A stretch of 64,000 nt of DNA from Paenibacillus piri. GTDB lineage: Bacteria > Bacillota > Bacilli > Paenibacillales > NBRC-103111. Shown here piece after piece: positions 53,124 to 60,873 of the stretch. Position 1 is the first letter of the stretch. Every line of letters begins with the position of its first letter. The notes beneath the pieces were generated by a model. The model was not told where the DNA came from. It saw nothing but the letters and a program-made list of their open reading frames with translations, and searched no databases. A program made the translations under genes and the position numbers. The stretch covers positions 1 through 64,000 of the forward strand of contig NZ_SMRT01000011.1 of NCBI RefSeq assembly GCF_004354045.1, read 5' to 3'.

Positions 53124-54149
53124 ATGAGTCTGGATCAAAACCGGGAAGAACGCCGCATTTACGAGCAAGTACCTACCAGCCATTATTTGAAGGATATCCG
53201 CAAAGACACTTATTACACCGGCGATTTCAAGCTGGGGCTTAATTTTTACAGCTTCAGCCATAATCTGGCTTCGTGGGTGAAGGGGAACACGGACGGGGCT
53301 CCTCCCATCGATACGATGGGCGTCATCCGCTTTGCCAAAGAAGCCGGATTTGACGCTGTTGACATTACGGCTTACTACATACCCGGCTATGATAATTTTA
53401 CGATGCCGACCAAGCCGGATGAAGAGATCTATGCTTATGCCAGAGATGTGAAGAAGCTGTGCGAGCAGCTTGGAATCGCGATCAGCGGTACGGGAGTGAA
53501 GAACGATTTTGCCGACCCGAACGATGAGCGCAGAGCGTTGGATGTGAAGCGCGTCAAATATTGGATCGACGTGGCTGCGGAAATGGGTGCTCCCGTGATG
53601 CGCGTGTTCAACGGCGATGTGCCGAAAGATATTCAAGATTCGGATTGGGAAACGATAGCGAAAACCAGGATCGTGCCGGCACTGAGAGAATGCGCCGAGT
53701 ACGGGGCGAAGAAAGGCGTAGTCGTCGGCATGCAAAATCATGGGGACATGGTTTGTACGGCGGATCAAGTTATCAAAATTTTGAAATGGGTCGATCATCC
53801 GAATATCGGATTGATCAACGACACGGGATTTTTCAAAACTTTCCGCAGCCGCACCGGGGAGGGCTACAGCTGGTATGACGATATCGAGGCCGTTTTGCCT
53901 TATACAGTAAACTTCCAGGTGAAGAAAAAGCCGGCAGGCGCCAACACCGAGATTCCGATCGATCTCGAGGAGCTGTTTACGCGAATCCGTTACAGCGATT
54001 ACCGCGGATATATTCCATTGGAGACGCTCTGGGTCAACGGCGATGCGAATCATCCGAAAGATTTGGCTGAACCTCCGTTCGATCAGGTCCGCGATTTTCT
54101 GAACAAGATGAAAGCCGCCTCCGAGAGTACGAAATTACAAAAGAACTAA
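53124..54149 (+). CDS. Sugar phosphate isomerase/epimerase-like TIM barrel
   Basis: A 341-residue member of the xylose isomerase-like AP-endonuclease 2 fold, cytoplasmic. Metal-ligand positions typical of the family are seen in MQNHGDMV (near residue 204), GLINDTGFF (near 234) and PLETLWVNGD (near 296). The N-terminal barrel strand is LGLNFYSFSH (about 32-41), and FAKEAGFDAVDI follows. A close ATG at 53118 is only 3 bases after GAGG; 53124 is better spaced (9). Such proteins act on ketoses, inositols or oxidised sugars. The palindrome upstream suggests sugar-dependent control; the substrate is unknown. Confidence 0.82.
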   Translation: MSLDQNREERRIYEQVPTSHYLKDIRKDTYYTGDFKLGLNFYSFSHNLASWVKGNTDGAPPIDTMGVIRFAKEAGFDAVDITAYYIPGYDNFTMPTKPDEEIYAYARDVKKLCEQLGIAISGTGVKNDFADPNDERRALDVKRVKYWIDVAAEMGAPVMRVFNGDVPKDIQDSDWETIAKTRIVPALRECAEYGAKKGVVVGMQNHGDMVCTADQVIKILKWVDHPNIGLINDTGFFKTFRSRTGEGYSWYDDIEAVLPYTVNFQVKKKPAGANTEIPIDLEELFTRIRYSDYRGYIPLETLWVNGDANHPKDLAEPPFDQVRDFLNKMKAASESTKLQKN

Positions 54150-54184
54150 TTCATGCGATTAGCTTATTATACAAAAGCTCTCCA

Positions 54185-54214
54185 GCAAAAAGCCGCAGCG
54201 ATGCGGTTTTTTGC
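54185..54214. terminator. Bidirectional terminator after isomerase gene
   Basis: GCAAAAAGCCGCA pairs with TGCGGTTTTTTGC across a GCGA loop; T-rich on both strands. Confidence 0.85.
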
Positions 54215-54292
54215 TGCATTCGAAGGCGGGTGTTCGCCGGAATGCCAGCATCCGTGGCATGAATCGGCGACCGTCAACGTAAAATAATTAGA

Positions 54293-54342
54293 AACCCGCA
54301 CGTTTGTTGAACAATCAACATATCGGCAAATGCGGGTTCGCC
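54293..54342 (+). promoter_or_regulatory. Leader hairpin before XRE-DUF1232 gene
   Basis: AACCCGCACGTTTG pairs with CAAATGCGGGTT (one bulge) around about 25 bases. It sits 30 bases before the start codon region with GGGAGGGG and could affect translation. No T-run. Confidence 0.45.
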
Positions 54343-54371
54343 GCAAGTGATGGGAGGGGGGCTCGGACAAA

Positions 54372-55016
54372 ATGGATAATAACCGCGATTTGGGAGTCAC
54401 GTTATCAACTATATTGAAGGAGCGCTCGCTGTCGATGCGCAAGCTGAGCGCGCTTACCGGAGTCGATACGTCGACCATCTCAAGAATTATCAATGGAAAG
54501 CAGCAGGCCAAGCCGGAGCATTTGCGGCAGTTTGCTCTTCATCTCGGAGTGCCGGCGGTGCGGCTTTTCCAAGCGGCGGGCTTCGAGGTGGACGCATCGC
54601 CGATCAGCGATACTTCCGGAATTCACGCTTCGATAGACAGTATTAAGGAAGTGCTCCAATCGACCAATTTAATCGATCGCCAATTTACAACCGAGCTTGT
54701 TCAGAAGGAACTGAAAAAATATGAGCAGTACGCACTAATGGAGGAAGGCGAGCGGATCATCCGCGACGAGTTTGCGGCTAAAGTGCTGAGCGTGAACGGC
54801 GCCGGTCCGTTTATCGACGAGTTGAAGCATATGTTCGCGCTCTTCTGCAAAGAAGACACCTCCTTGGAAAAGCGCGCCCTGCTCGGAAGCGCCTTGCTTT
54901 ATTTCATTTTGTCGACGGATATTATACCGGATTACGTGTTTCCGCTCGGTTATTTGGACGATGCGATTGCAGTGCAGCTAGTCATCGACCGAATCAAACA
55001 AATGGACCGGATATAG
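54372..55016 (+). CDS. XRE-type HTH protein fused to DUF1232 (YkvA-like) domain
   Basis: A 214-residue protein. Residues 7-62 form a Cro/CI-type helix-turn-helix (SMRKLSALTGVDTSTISRII). The C-terminal part (about 135-210) matches DUF1232: ALLGSALLYFILSTDIIPDY then VFPLGYLDDAIAVQLVI, which carries the conserved P-D and GxxDD residues. DUF1232 proteins are usually small membrane-associated proteins; joined to a DNA-binding domain this may tie gene control to membrane state. GGGAGGGG lies upstream. The role is unknown. Confidence 0.8.
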   Translation: MDNNRDLGVTLSTILKERSLSMRKLSALTGVDTSTISRIINGKQQAKPEHLRQFALHLGVPAVRLFQAAGFEVDASPISDTSGIHASIDSIKEVLQSTNLIDRQFTTELVQKELKKYEQYALMEEGERIIRDEFAAKVLSVNGAGPFIDELKHMFALFCKEDTSLEKRALLGSALLYFILSTDIIPDYVFPLGYLDDAIAVQLVIDRIKQMDRI

Positions 55017-55321
55017 CCAACGGCTCTTCACAATTGACAGTATGAATGATGTATTTTATATTAAGGATATTAAGAGTCTGTAATAACTTTGATAAATCAG
55101 GAGCAAGGCAGCAATCGCGGTCAATTCCGACCTGTTTGAAGAAATTTGGCGTTAATCCGTATCTTGTGATTTAAGCTCGCACTTCCAAGTGACGGGCTAT
55201 TTAACTTTTTTGCAGCAATGATCAAGGCCTCTTTACAAAAACAACGTACTCACGATCCGCTTATCCGTGATAAAATAAGCTTGTACGACCATTTAGGCTT
55301 TAATGACAAAGGAGGAGAATA
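55017..55321 (+). other. Long leader region before the secreted mosaic protein
   Basis: No gene. A near-consensus promoter is at 55034-55062. About 250 bases of untranslated leader follow. It holds AGCTCGCACTT / AAGTGACGGGCT (about 55177-55205, a stem with one bulge) followed by TTTAACTTTTTT, a possible attenuator. I recognise no known riboswitch. Confidence 0.45.
55034..55062 (+). promoter_or_regulatory. Sigma-A promoter, near consensus
   Basis: TTGACA (55034-55039), 17 bases, TATATT (55057-55062). It points to the secreted protein gene 260 bases downstream. Confidence 0.75.
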
Positions 55322-58300
55322 ATGGAAATGTTCTCGGGCTGGAAATTCAAATGGTTAAAAACCGCGCTTGCCTTAACCATCGCGTTGCCGATTCAAGCAT
55401 TTGCCGTCAGCGGCTGGCAGGCCGCGTGGGCGGAAGGGCCGAACGATCCGGCGCCGTTCATCGAAGCCAAGGTCGTGAATGGCAATGCCGGCAAAAAGGT
55501 ACTGTTCGACAATACCCATGAACAGACGGCTGGAGCGGCCGACTGGGTAATTGACGGCGGTTTCTCGGACTTTGCCAATGGCCTCGCGAACAACGGCTAC
55601 TATGTTAAGGAACTGCGCAAATCGGTCCCGATTGCATTGAGCGATTTGACCGGCTATGACGTATTCGTCGTTGCCGAATCGAATGTTCCCTACAAAACGA
55701 GCGAGCAGCAGGCGATGCAGCAGTACGTCCAGGGCGGCGGCAGCATCCTGTTCATAGCCGACCATTACAATGCGGACCGCAACAAAAACCGGTGGGACGG
55801 CTCGGAAGTGTTCAACGGTTACCGGCGCGGCGCATGGAGCGACCCGGCTAAAGGGATGAGCGCCGAGGAACGCGCCTCCGAAGCGATGCAGGATGTGGCG
55901 AGCTCGGACTGGCTGGCAGAGCAGTTCGGCGTGCGCTTCCGGTATAATGCGTTAGGCGATATCAACGCGAATCAAATCGTTGCGCCGGATCAGGCATTCG
56001 GCATTACGCAAGGCGTCGGCAGCGTAGCGATGCATGCCGGCTCAACGCTGGCGATAATGGATCCGACAAAAGCGAAGGGGATCGTATATCTCCCGCAAAC
56101 CAACGCGGCATGGCCCAACGCAGTCGATCAGGGTGTCTACAATGGCGGCGGCATAGCGGAAGGCCCGTTTGTGGCTGTGGCCAAGGCGGGAGCAGGGAAA
56201 GCCGCATTTATCGGCGATTCTTCGCCTGTCGAGGATGCGACGCCGAAATATGTGCGCGAGGATACTGGCGCGAAGAAAACGACTTATGACGGCTATAAAG
56301 AGCAGGATGACGCCGTCTTGCTCATGAACCTCGTAGACTGGCTCGGCAAAAAAGAAAGCTACACGAGCCTGGCGCAGCTCAGCGGTCTGCAGTTGGATCA
56401 GCCGACGGCGCTGCTGCCGTTTGAAGATCCGGCGAGCTCTACGGAGCCGCAGCCCGAACCGTGGGCACCCCCGAATGCCGGCTACAAATGGTATGACCGG
56501 AGTACGTTTAAACCGGGCTCTTACGGCAGCGCAGCGGCTGCCGCAAATCCTGCTTACAAATTCGTCCATCAGTCGCAGCTGCCGAATGCGGAGCCGTTCC
56601 AAATCCGCGTGGCTGCCGATAATCTTCCTAAAAATGCAACCGTATCCGGATTCAGCGCTGGCATTTATTTGACCGGCGGCACACAGGTGGCAGCTATTCA
56701 AAATCCGGACGGCACGTGGCCTGCATCCTACGGCTACAGCGCGCCGTTCAGCCTGACCGCCGATGCCAACGGTCATGCCGCTGTCGAATTGAACGTTCGC
56801 ATGAAGCCGGGGACGAACGGTCCCGCGAATTTGCGGCTGCGCCAGAACGGCAACAATCTGGTGACCGAGGCGGTAACGGTAGCCAACGTTCCGGCCGAAC
56901 CGCTGCCGGCGGAAGAGGGACCAATTCCTGTGAAAATTTCGATCGCGGAAGCGCGCGGCAAAGCGGAAGGTGCGCTTGTCACAGTGGAAGGCGTCGTGAC
57001 GACAGAGCCGGGCATTTTTGGCGGGCAATCGTTTTACTTGCAGGATGCGACCGGAGGCATATATGTGTTCCAAAGCTTAAGCGGTTTTCATCAGGGCGAT
57101 ACCGTGAAGATCACGGCATCAACGGCATTGTACAATACCGAATTGGAGCTGGTTGATCCGGTTCAAATCGCCAAAACCGGCACGGCCGCGCTGCCCGTTC
57201 CCGCAGACGTACCAGCCGTTACGAACGACAATCAAGGACAACTGGTCGAGTTAAGCGATGTGATGATCGGCGCGATCGTTAGTGCGGTACCAGCAGGCTC
57301 GTTCGAGTTCGACGCGGTGAAAGGAACAACGAGTACCCATATTCGCGTAGATGCGCGAACAGGACTTACCGAGAGCACTTTTCCGTATCATGCAGGACAA
57401 AAGATTTCGATCAAAGGAATTGCTTCCGTGTTTAAAGGTGTCTTCCAGCTGAAGCCTCGCGGTTCATCCGACTTTACGACCCAGGCCGATACGACTGCGC
57501 CCGTAACGACGGCTGCATTATCGGGCGCTCCGAACGCCCAGGGCTGGTTCAACAAAGATGTTGCCGTTACATTGACGGCCAAAGATGATCAGGAAGGTGC
57601 ATTGACGACTCAATATGCTGTAAATGACGGAGCTTTTGCCGATTATACAGCTCCTATTACAATTCAAACAGACGGTATTCATACGATACATTATTATTCC
57701 AAGGATGCTGCCGGAAATACCGAAGCCGCGCAGTCGCTAGTCGTCAAGCTGGACAAGACAGCGCCTACTGCCGTGTTAACCCAATCCGGCAAAGCGGTTA
57801 CGGATGTAACTTATACCGACACGCTGAGATTCGAGCTTACAAGCTCTGATGCGGGATCGGGGATTGCCGCTCAACGGCTGCTGCTTGATGGCAATGAAAT
57901 CAGCAGCGGTCAATCAATCAAAGCGGCGGATTTGGGCTTGGGCGCCCATACGGTACAATTCCGGGTAACGGACGCCGCCGGCAATCAAGCGGAGCAAAGC
58001 TTTACTTTTAATGTAACGAAACCGTTATCCGGCGGCGTACCCGGCAAGCCGGTGCTGTCCGACGACAGCACGCATGCAACCGGGCTGAAGGATGGTAACT
58101 TCACGGTTACGATGAACATGTGGTGGGGAAATAACGGCACCGAGTTCAAGCTGTACGAAAACGGCAAGCTGATCGACACGCAATCGTTGACTGACGCATC
58201 ACCAGGCGCGCAGGCTGCGAAGACGGTTATCAAAGGCAAGCCGAATGGAACCTATACGTATACTTGCGAGCTGAGCAATGTTTTCGGTACGACGGCCTGC

Positions 58301-58612
58301 GCGCCGCTTACTGTGAAAGTAACCGATGCCGCACCCGGCAAGCCGGTTCTGGCACAGGACAATTGGGATGGCGACGGAAACTATCAAATAACGATGAACA
58401 TGTGGTGGGGCACGAACGCAGCCGAGTACCGCTTGTACGAAAACGGAAAACTGATTGACACGCAAAGCTTAAAAGCGGCTTCGCCCAATGCGCAAAGCGC
58501 GGTTACGAAGATCGAGGGCAGAGCGAAAGGCCAATACGAATACCGCAGCGAGCTGGTCAATGCGGCCGGCGTTACGGCCAGCGAGAAAATAACGGTAAAG
58601 GTTACCAAGTAA
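55322..58612 (+). CDS. Large secreted multidomain protein with OB-fold and ChiA-type repeats
   Basis: A 1096-residue exported protein. Signal peptide 1-37 ends AWA. Residues about 55-345 form an alpha/beta domain resembling DUF4350/GATase-like folds (VLFDNTHEQTAGAADW; GGGSILFIADHYN). A linker and a beta domain follow (about 380-545). Residues about 555-715 are OB-fold-like (ISIAEARGKAEGALVTVEGV), as in secreted nucleases. An OmpL47/Ig-like module (about 725-810, DTTAPVTTAALSG) and a second Ig-like one (to 903) come next. Two repeats of about 95 residues end it (907-1003 and 1005-1096), sharing VTMNMWWG, LYENGKLIDTQSL and the closing TVKVT, as in bacterial chitinases and cellulases. Gene activity (nuclease, carbohydrate binding) is inference. 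Confidence 0.8.
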   Translation: MEMFSGWKFKWLKTALALTIALPIQAFAVSGWQAAWAEGPNDPAPFIEAKVVNGNAGKKVLFDNTHEQTAGAADWVIDGGFSDFANGLANNGYYVKELRKSVPIALSDLTGYDVFVVAESNVPYKTSEQQAMQQYVQGGGSILFIADHYNADRNKNRWDGSEVFNGYRRGAWSDPAKGMSAEERASEAMQDVASSDWLAEQFGVRFRYNALGDINANQIVAPDQAFGITQGVGSVAMHAGSTLAIMDPTKAKGIVYLPQTNAAWPNAVDQGVYNGGGIAEGPFVAVAKAGAGKAAFIGDSSPVEDATPKYVREDTGAKKTTYDGYKEQDDAVLLMNLVDWLGKKESYTSLAQLSGLQLDQPTALLPFEDPASSTEPQPEPWAPPNAGYKWYDRSTFKPGSYGSAAAAANPAYKFVHQSQLPNAEPFQIRVAADNLPKNATVSGFSAGIYLTGGTQVAAIQNPDGTWPASYGYSAPFSLTADANGHAAVELNVRMKPGTNGPANLRLRQNGNNLVTEAVTVANVPAEPLPAEEGPIPVKISIAEARGKAEGALVTVEGVVTTEPGIFGGQSFYLQDATGGIYVFQSLSGFHQGDTVKITASTALYNTELELVDPVQIAKTGTAALPVPADVPAVTNDNQGQLVELSDVMIGAIVSAVPAGSFEFDAVKGTTSTHIRVDARTGLTESTFPYHAGQKISIKGIASVFKGVFQLKPRGSSDFTTQADTTAPVTTAALSGAPNAQGWFNKDVAVTLTAKDDQEGALTTQYAVNDGAFADYTAPITIQTDGIHTIHYYSKDAAGNTEAAQSLVVKLDKTAPTAVLTQSGKAVTDVTYTDTLRFELTSSDAGSGIAAQRLLLDGNEISSGQSIKAADLGLGAHTVQFRVTDAAGNQAEQSFTFNVTKPLSGGVPGKPVLSDDSTHATGLKDGNFTVTMNMWWGNNGTEFKLYENGKLIDTQSLTDASPGAQAAKTVIKGKPNGTYTYTCELSNVFGTTACAPLTVKVTDAAPGKPVLAQDNWDGDGNYQITMNMWWGTNAAEYRLYENGKLIDTQSLKAASPNAQSAVTKIEGRAKGQYEYRSELVNAAGVTASEKITVKVTK

Positions 58613-58853
58613 GCAGAGCTTGCAGGAAGCCCGGGACATCATCCCGGGCTATTTACTTTGTCCCGATAAAACGCGGATTTCACCCTACATTCAAGGAATC
58701 ATGAATATAATCGACAAGTTTCACTATTAATAGAAGACGAATTGAATCATTTATAGTAAAATAAGACGAGATTTATTTTAAAACCATTTTTTTGGAACTT
58801 ATGACTGGTTAATAACGTTAATGATATGAGATGAACAATATGAGGTGACTGCG

Positions 58854-59723
58854 ATGCTACGAAAAAAAACGACGGATGTACATAAATCCAAACAGGCGCC
58901 GGTTAATAAGTCGGCCATGATGGTATCGGTTTTCATGGCTACGGCGTTGGTAGGCTGCGGTCAAACGCCGCCAACCCAGCAGGTGGCTGCCGTTCCCAAC
59001 AGCACCGCGCAGCAGGCCGCCGCTTCCGGCAATGCGGCCCAGCAGGAGCAATCGAACGCCGAAGCGCCGCCATTCGGAGGCACCGAGCAAGATTATTGCC
59101 GGGATGACAACAACGACAGCCGGTGCGACGATTCGGGGGACAGCTACGATAAGCAATATGCATACTCGAATAATGGAAACACGTACTACGGACGCAGCTC
59201 CTCCGTTTCGTCGGGAATTTTAACCGGCGCTTTAGTAGGTGCGGTGATCGGAGCGGCGACGGCCAATTCCGGAAAAACCGCCCCGCCCCCGGCGGCCCCG
59301 CAGACGGCAGGCAAGGAAGGAAGAAATGTGACGACTGCGCCCGCGCAAGCCCCAAGCAATAAAGCGCCGGCGCCAACAACATCGACGCGCTCGGGCTCCT
59401 TTAACAGCTCTCCCGCCTCGGGAAGCTCGTCCGGCGCAGCAAGCACGTCAAGCTCAAGCAAGCCTTCGGGCACGAGCAGCTCAAGCGGTTCAAACGCTGC
59501 GACAAGCCCGTCCGGAGCAGCAAGCACGTCAGGCGCAAACAAGCCTTCGGGCACGAACGGCTCAAGCGCTGCGACAAGCCCGTCCGGCTCCGCTTCGAAA
59601 AGCTCTTCCGTAAGCTCGGGGAGCAGCTCATCCAGTCGGCCTTCGTCCGGCATTTCCAGCGGCACCTCCGCCTCCAAAGGTGGAATCGGCAGCTCCAGCA
59701 GTTCAAGCGGATCCAGCAGCTGA
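58854..59723 (+). CDS. Ser-rich lipoprotein with glycine-zipper segment
   Basis: A 289-residue lipoprotein: long basic start, then MMVSVFMATALVGC with Cys35. A Gln/Ala region follows and an acidic stretch DYCRDDNNDSRCDDSGDSYD with two Cys (near 80-100). GILTGALVGAVIGAATANSG (near residue 122) is a glycine-zipper-like membrane segment. The last 140 residues are Ser, Gly, Thr and Ala in tandem repeats. GAGGTG lies 7 bases before the ATG at 58854. Not recognised as a characterised family. Confidence 0.65.
   Translation: MLRKKTTDVHKSKQAPVNKSAMMVSVFMATALVGCGQTPPTQQVAAVPNSTAQQAAASGNAAQQEQSNAEAPPFGGTEQDYCRDDNNDSRCDDSGDSYDKQYAYSNNGNTYYGRSSSVSSGILTGALVGAVIGAATANSGKTAPPPAAPQTAGKEGRNVTTAPAQAPSNKAPAPTTSTRSGSFNSSPASGSSSGAASTSSSSKPSGTSSSSGSNAATSPSGAASTSGANKPSGTNGSSAATSPSGSASKSSSVSSGSSSSSRPSSGISSGTSASKGGIGSSSSSSGSSS
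59436..59590 (+). repeat. Tandem 81-bp repeat in the Ser-rich lipoprotein gene
   Basis: GCAGCAAGCACGTCA recurs at 59436 and 59517, and GCTGCGACAAGCCCGTCCGG closes both units. The second unit is six bases shorter. The encoded 27-residue unit is AASTSxxxKPSGTxxSSxxx then AATSPSG. It is in frame, so copy number could change without breaking the gene. Confidence 0.75.
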
Positions 59724-59856
59724 AGTTTGGAAGGAGTCGCATAAACCCGGAGATAGAGGATGAAGCAGGATGAGCGGCCGCCGTGCACGAAGGTGAAGAT
59801 TGACCGTTTCATGGGCGTTCGCAATAATCGTAACTTTATAGCATCGGAATAGCCGG

Positions 59857-59883
59857 AAGAGCCGCAGTGCGGCTCTTTTTTTG
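59857..59883 (+). terminator. Rho-independent terminator
   Basis: AGAGCCGC pairs with GCGGCTCT around AGT, followed by TTTTTTTG. Confidence 0.88.
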
Positions 59884-60120
59884 TGTATATTCTCGACATA
59901 ATAGAAATCGTAAAATCTGGAAAACCAAGTGGTCTAATCGAAGGAACACGACTTCAACAACGGCTGCAACCCCATATCCATCCCTCCCAACGCTCAAACG
60001 TACATCCTACACCAAGGACTACGCAAGGCGTTTTTCTTTATGGCTGAATGTTTTCAAAGGAATAAACCTTCGTTACATTGGAAATGTTTTTCGGACACAT
60101 ACTCTTCGAACAAGAAGAAC

Positions 60121-60150
60121 TTGACACCCGGTTCGTCTGTGCGATATATT
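60121..60150 (+). promoter_or_regulatory. Sigma-A promoter of TetR-ABC operon
   Basis: TTGACA (60121-60126) and TATATT (60145-60150) with an 18-base spacer. Confidence 0.75.
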
Positions 60151-60152
60151 GG

Positions 60153-60168
60153 TTGACACGCAAGTCAA
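60153..60168. promoter_or_regulatory. Probable TetR operator
   Basis: TTGAC (60153-60157) and GTCAA (60164-60168) form an inverted repeat with a 6-base centre, right after the -10 and before the TetR ribosome site, a good place to block transcription. Confidence 0.6.
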
Positions 60169-60189
60169 TTTAAAAGAGGTGACCGATGA

Positions 60190-60873
60190 TTGCCGCGCAA
60201 TAAGGAACAAAACCAGGAAATTCGTCGACAACGACAAGAAACGATTATTCGGGCCGCGCTCAAAGTTTATGCAGAGAAAGGGTACTCGGCCTCCGAAATT
60301 AATGATGTTGCGGAACAGGCCGGCGTTGCCAGAGGTCTTATTTATTACTATTTCAAAGATAAGCATGCGCTATTCCGCGAATTGTTCCTCATAATGCTCA
60401 AGCGTTCGAATGAGCATATTCAGGCGCATTTTGATCAGGACGGCTCCGTTGTCGCCTTGTTGGAAAGCTTCGTCCGCACCATGTACATCAATATATTGGA
60501 GCAGTCGGACAGCATCCTGTTCTTCATGCGGATGCGTCATGATTTGCACGAGCTGTTCACACCGGAGGAGCTGAAAACATGGAGCTGGCATCACGACAAT
60601 ATGAGCGTAGTCCGCAAAATGTTGGACAAAGGCATGAAATCGGGCGAAATCAGGCAAATGTCCCCGCAGCTGCTGACCGTGCAATATTGGGGCGCGATGA
60701 TGCATGGGGTGATGCATTTGCGTCAATCTCACCAGGAGCTGCTGGCGCAGGGCGTCGACAAGAAGGAAATCGAACAGTCGTTTCAGAGGGATATTCACGA
60801 TGCCGTTGCAGGCTGCATGCTGCTTGTAACATCGTTAAATGGGCAAAATTCGATTGGAGTGGATAAAGAATGA
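60190..60873 (+). CDS. TetR family transcriptional regulator
   Basis: A 227-residue regulator. The helix-turn-helix is SASEINDVAEQAGVARGLIY (about residues 33-52) followed by YYFKDKHALF. The C-terminal helical domain resembles the TetR_C regulators of drug exporters. The start is TTG at 60190, 8 bases after AGAGGTG; no ATG is in frame. Its stop overlaps the ABC gene start (ATGA at 60870), so it probably represses the exporter operon and itself through the palindrome upstream. Confidence 0.88.
   Translation: MPRNKEQNQEIRRQRQETIIRAALKVYAEKGYSASEINDVAEQAGVARGLIYYYFKDKHALFRELFLIMLKRSNEHIQAHFDQDGSVVALLESFVRTMYINILEQSDSILFFMRMRHDLHELFTPEELKTWSWHHDNMSVVRKMLDKGMKSGEIRQMSPQLLTVQYWGAMMHGVMHLRQSHQELLAQGVDKKEIEQSFQRDIHDAVAGCMLLVTSLNGQNSIGVDKE

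Larger units (their letters stand above)
59724..60189. other. Intergenic region before TetR-ABC operon
   Basis: No gene is supported. A terminator lies at 59857-59883 and the TetR promoter and operator at 60121-60168, listed separately. The part from 59900 to 60100 shows nothing I recognise. Confidence 0.5.

Noticed and set aside
59400..59710. Repeats considered as a CRISPR array
   Set aside because: The 81-bp units are adjacent without unique spacers, are in frame and encode Ser-rich protein.
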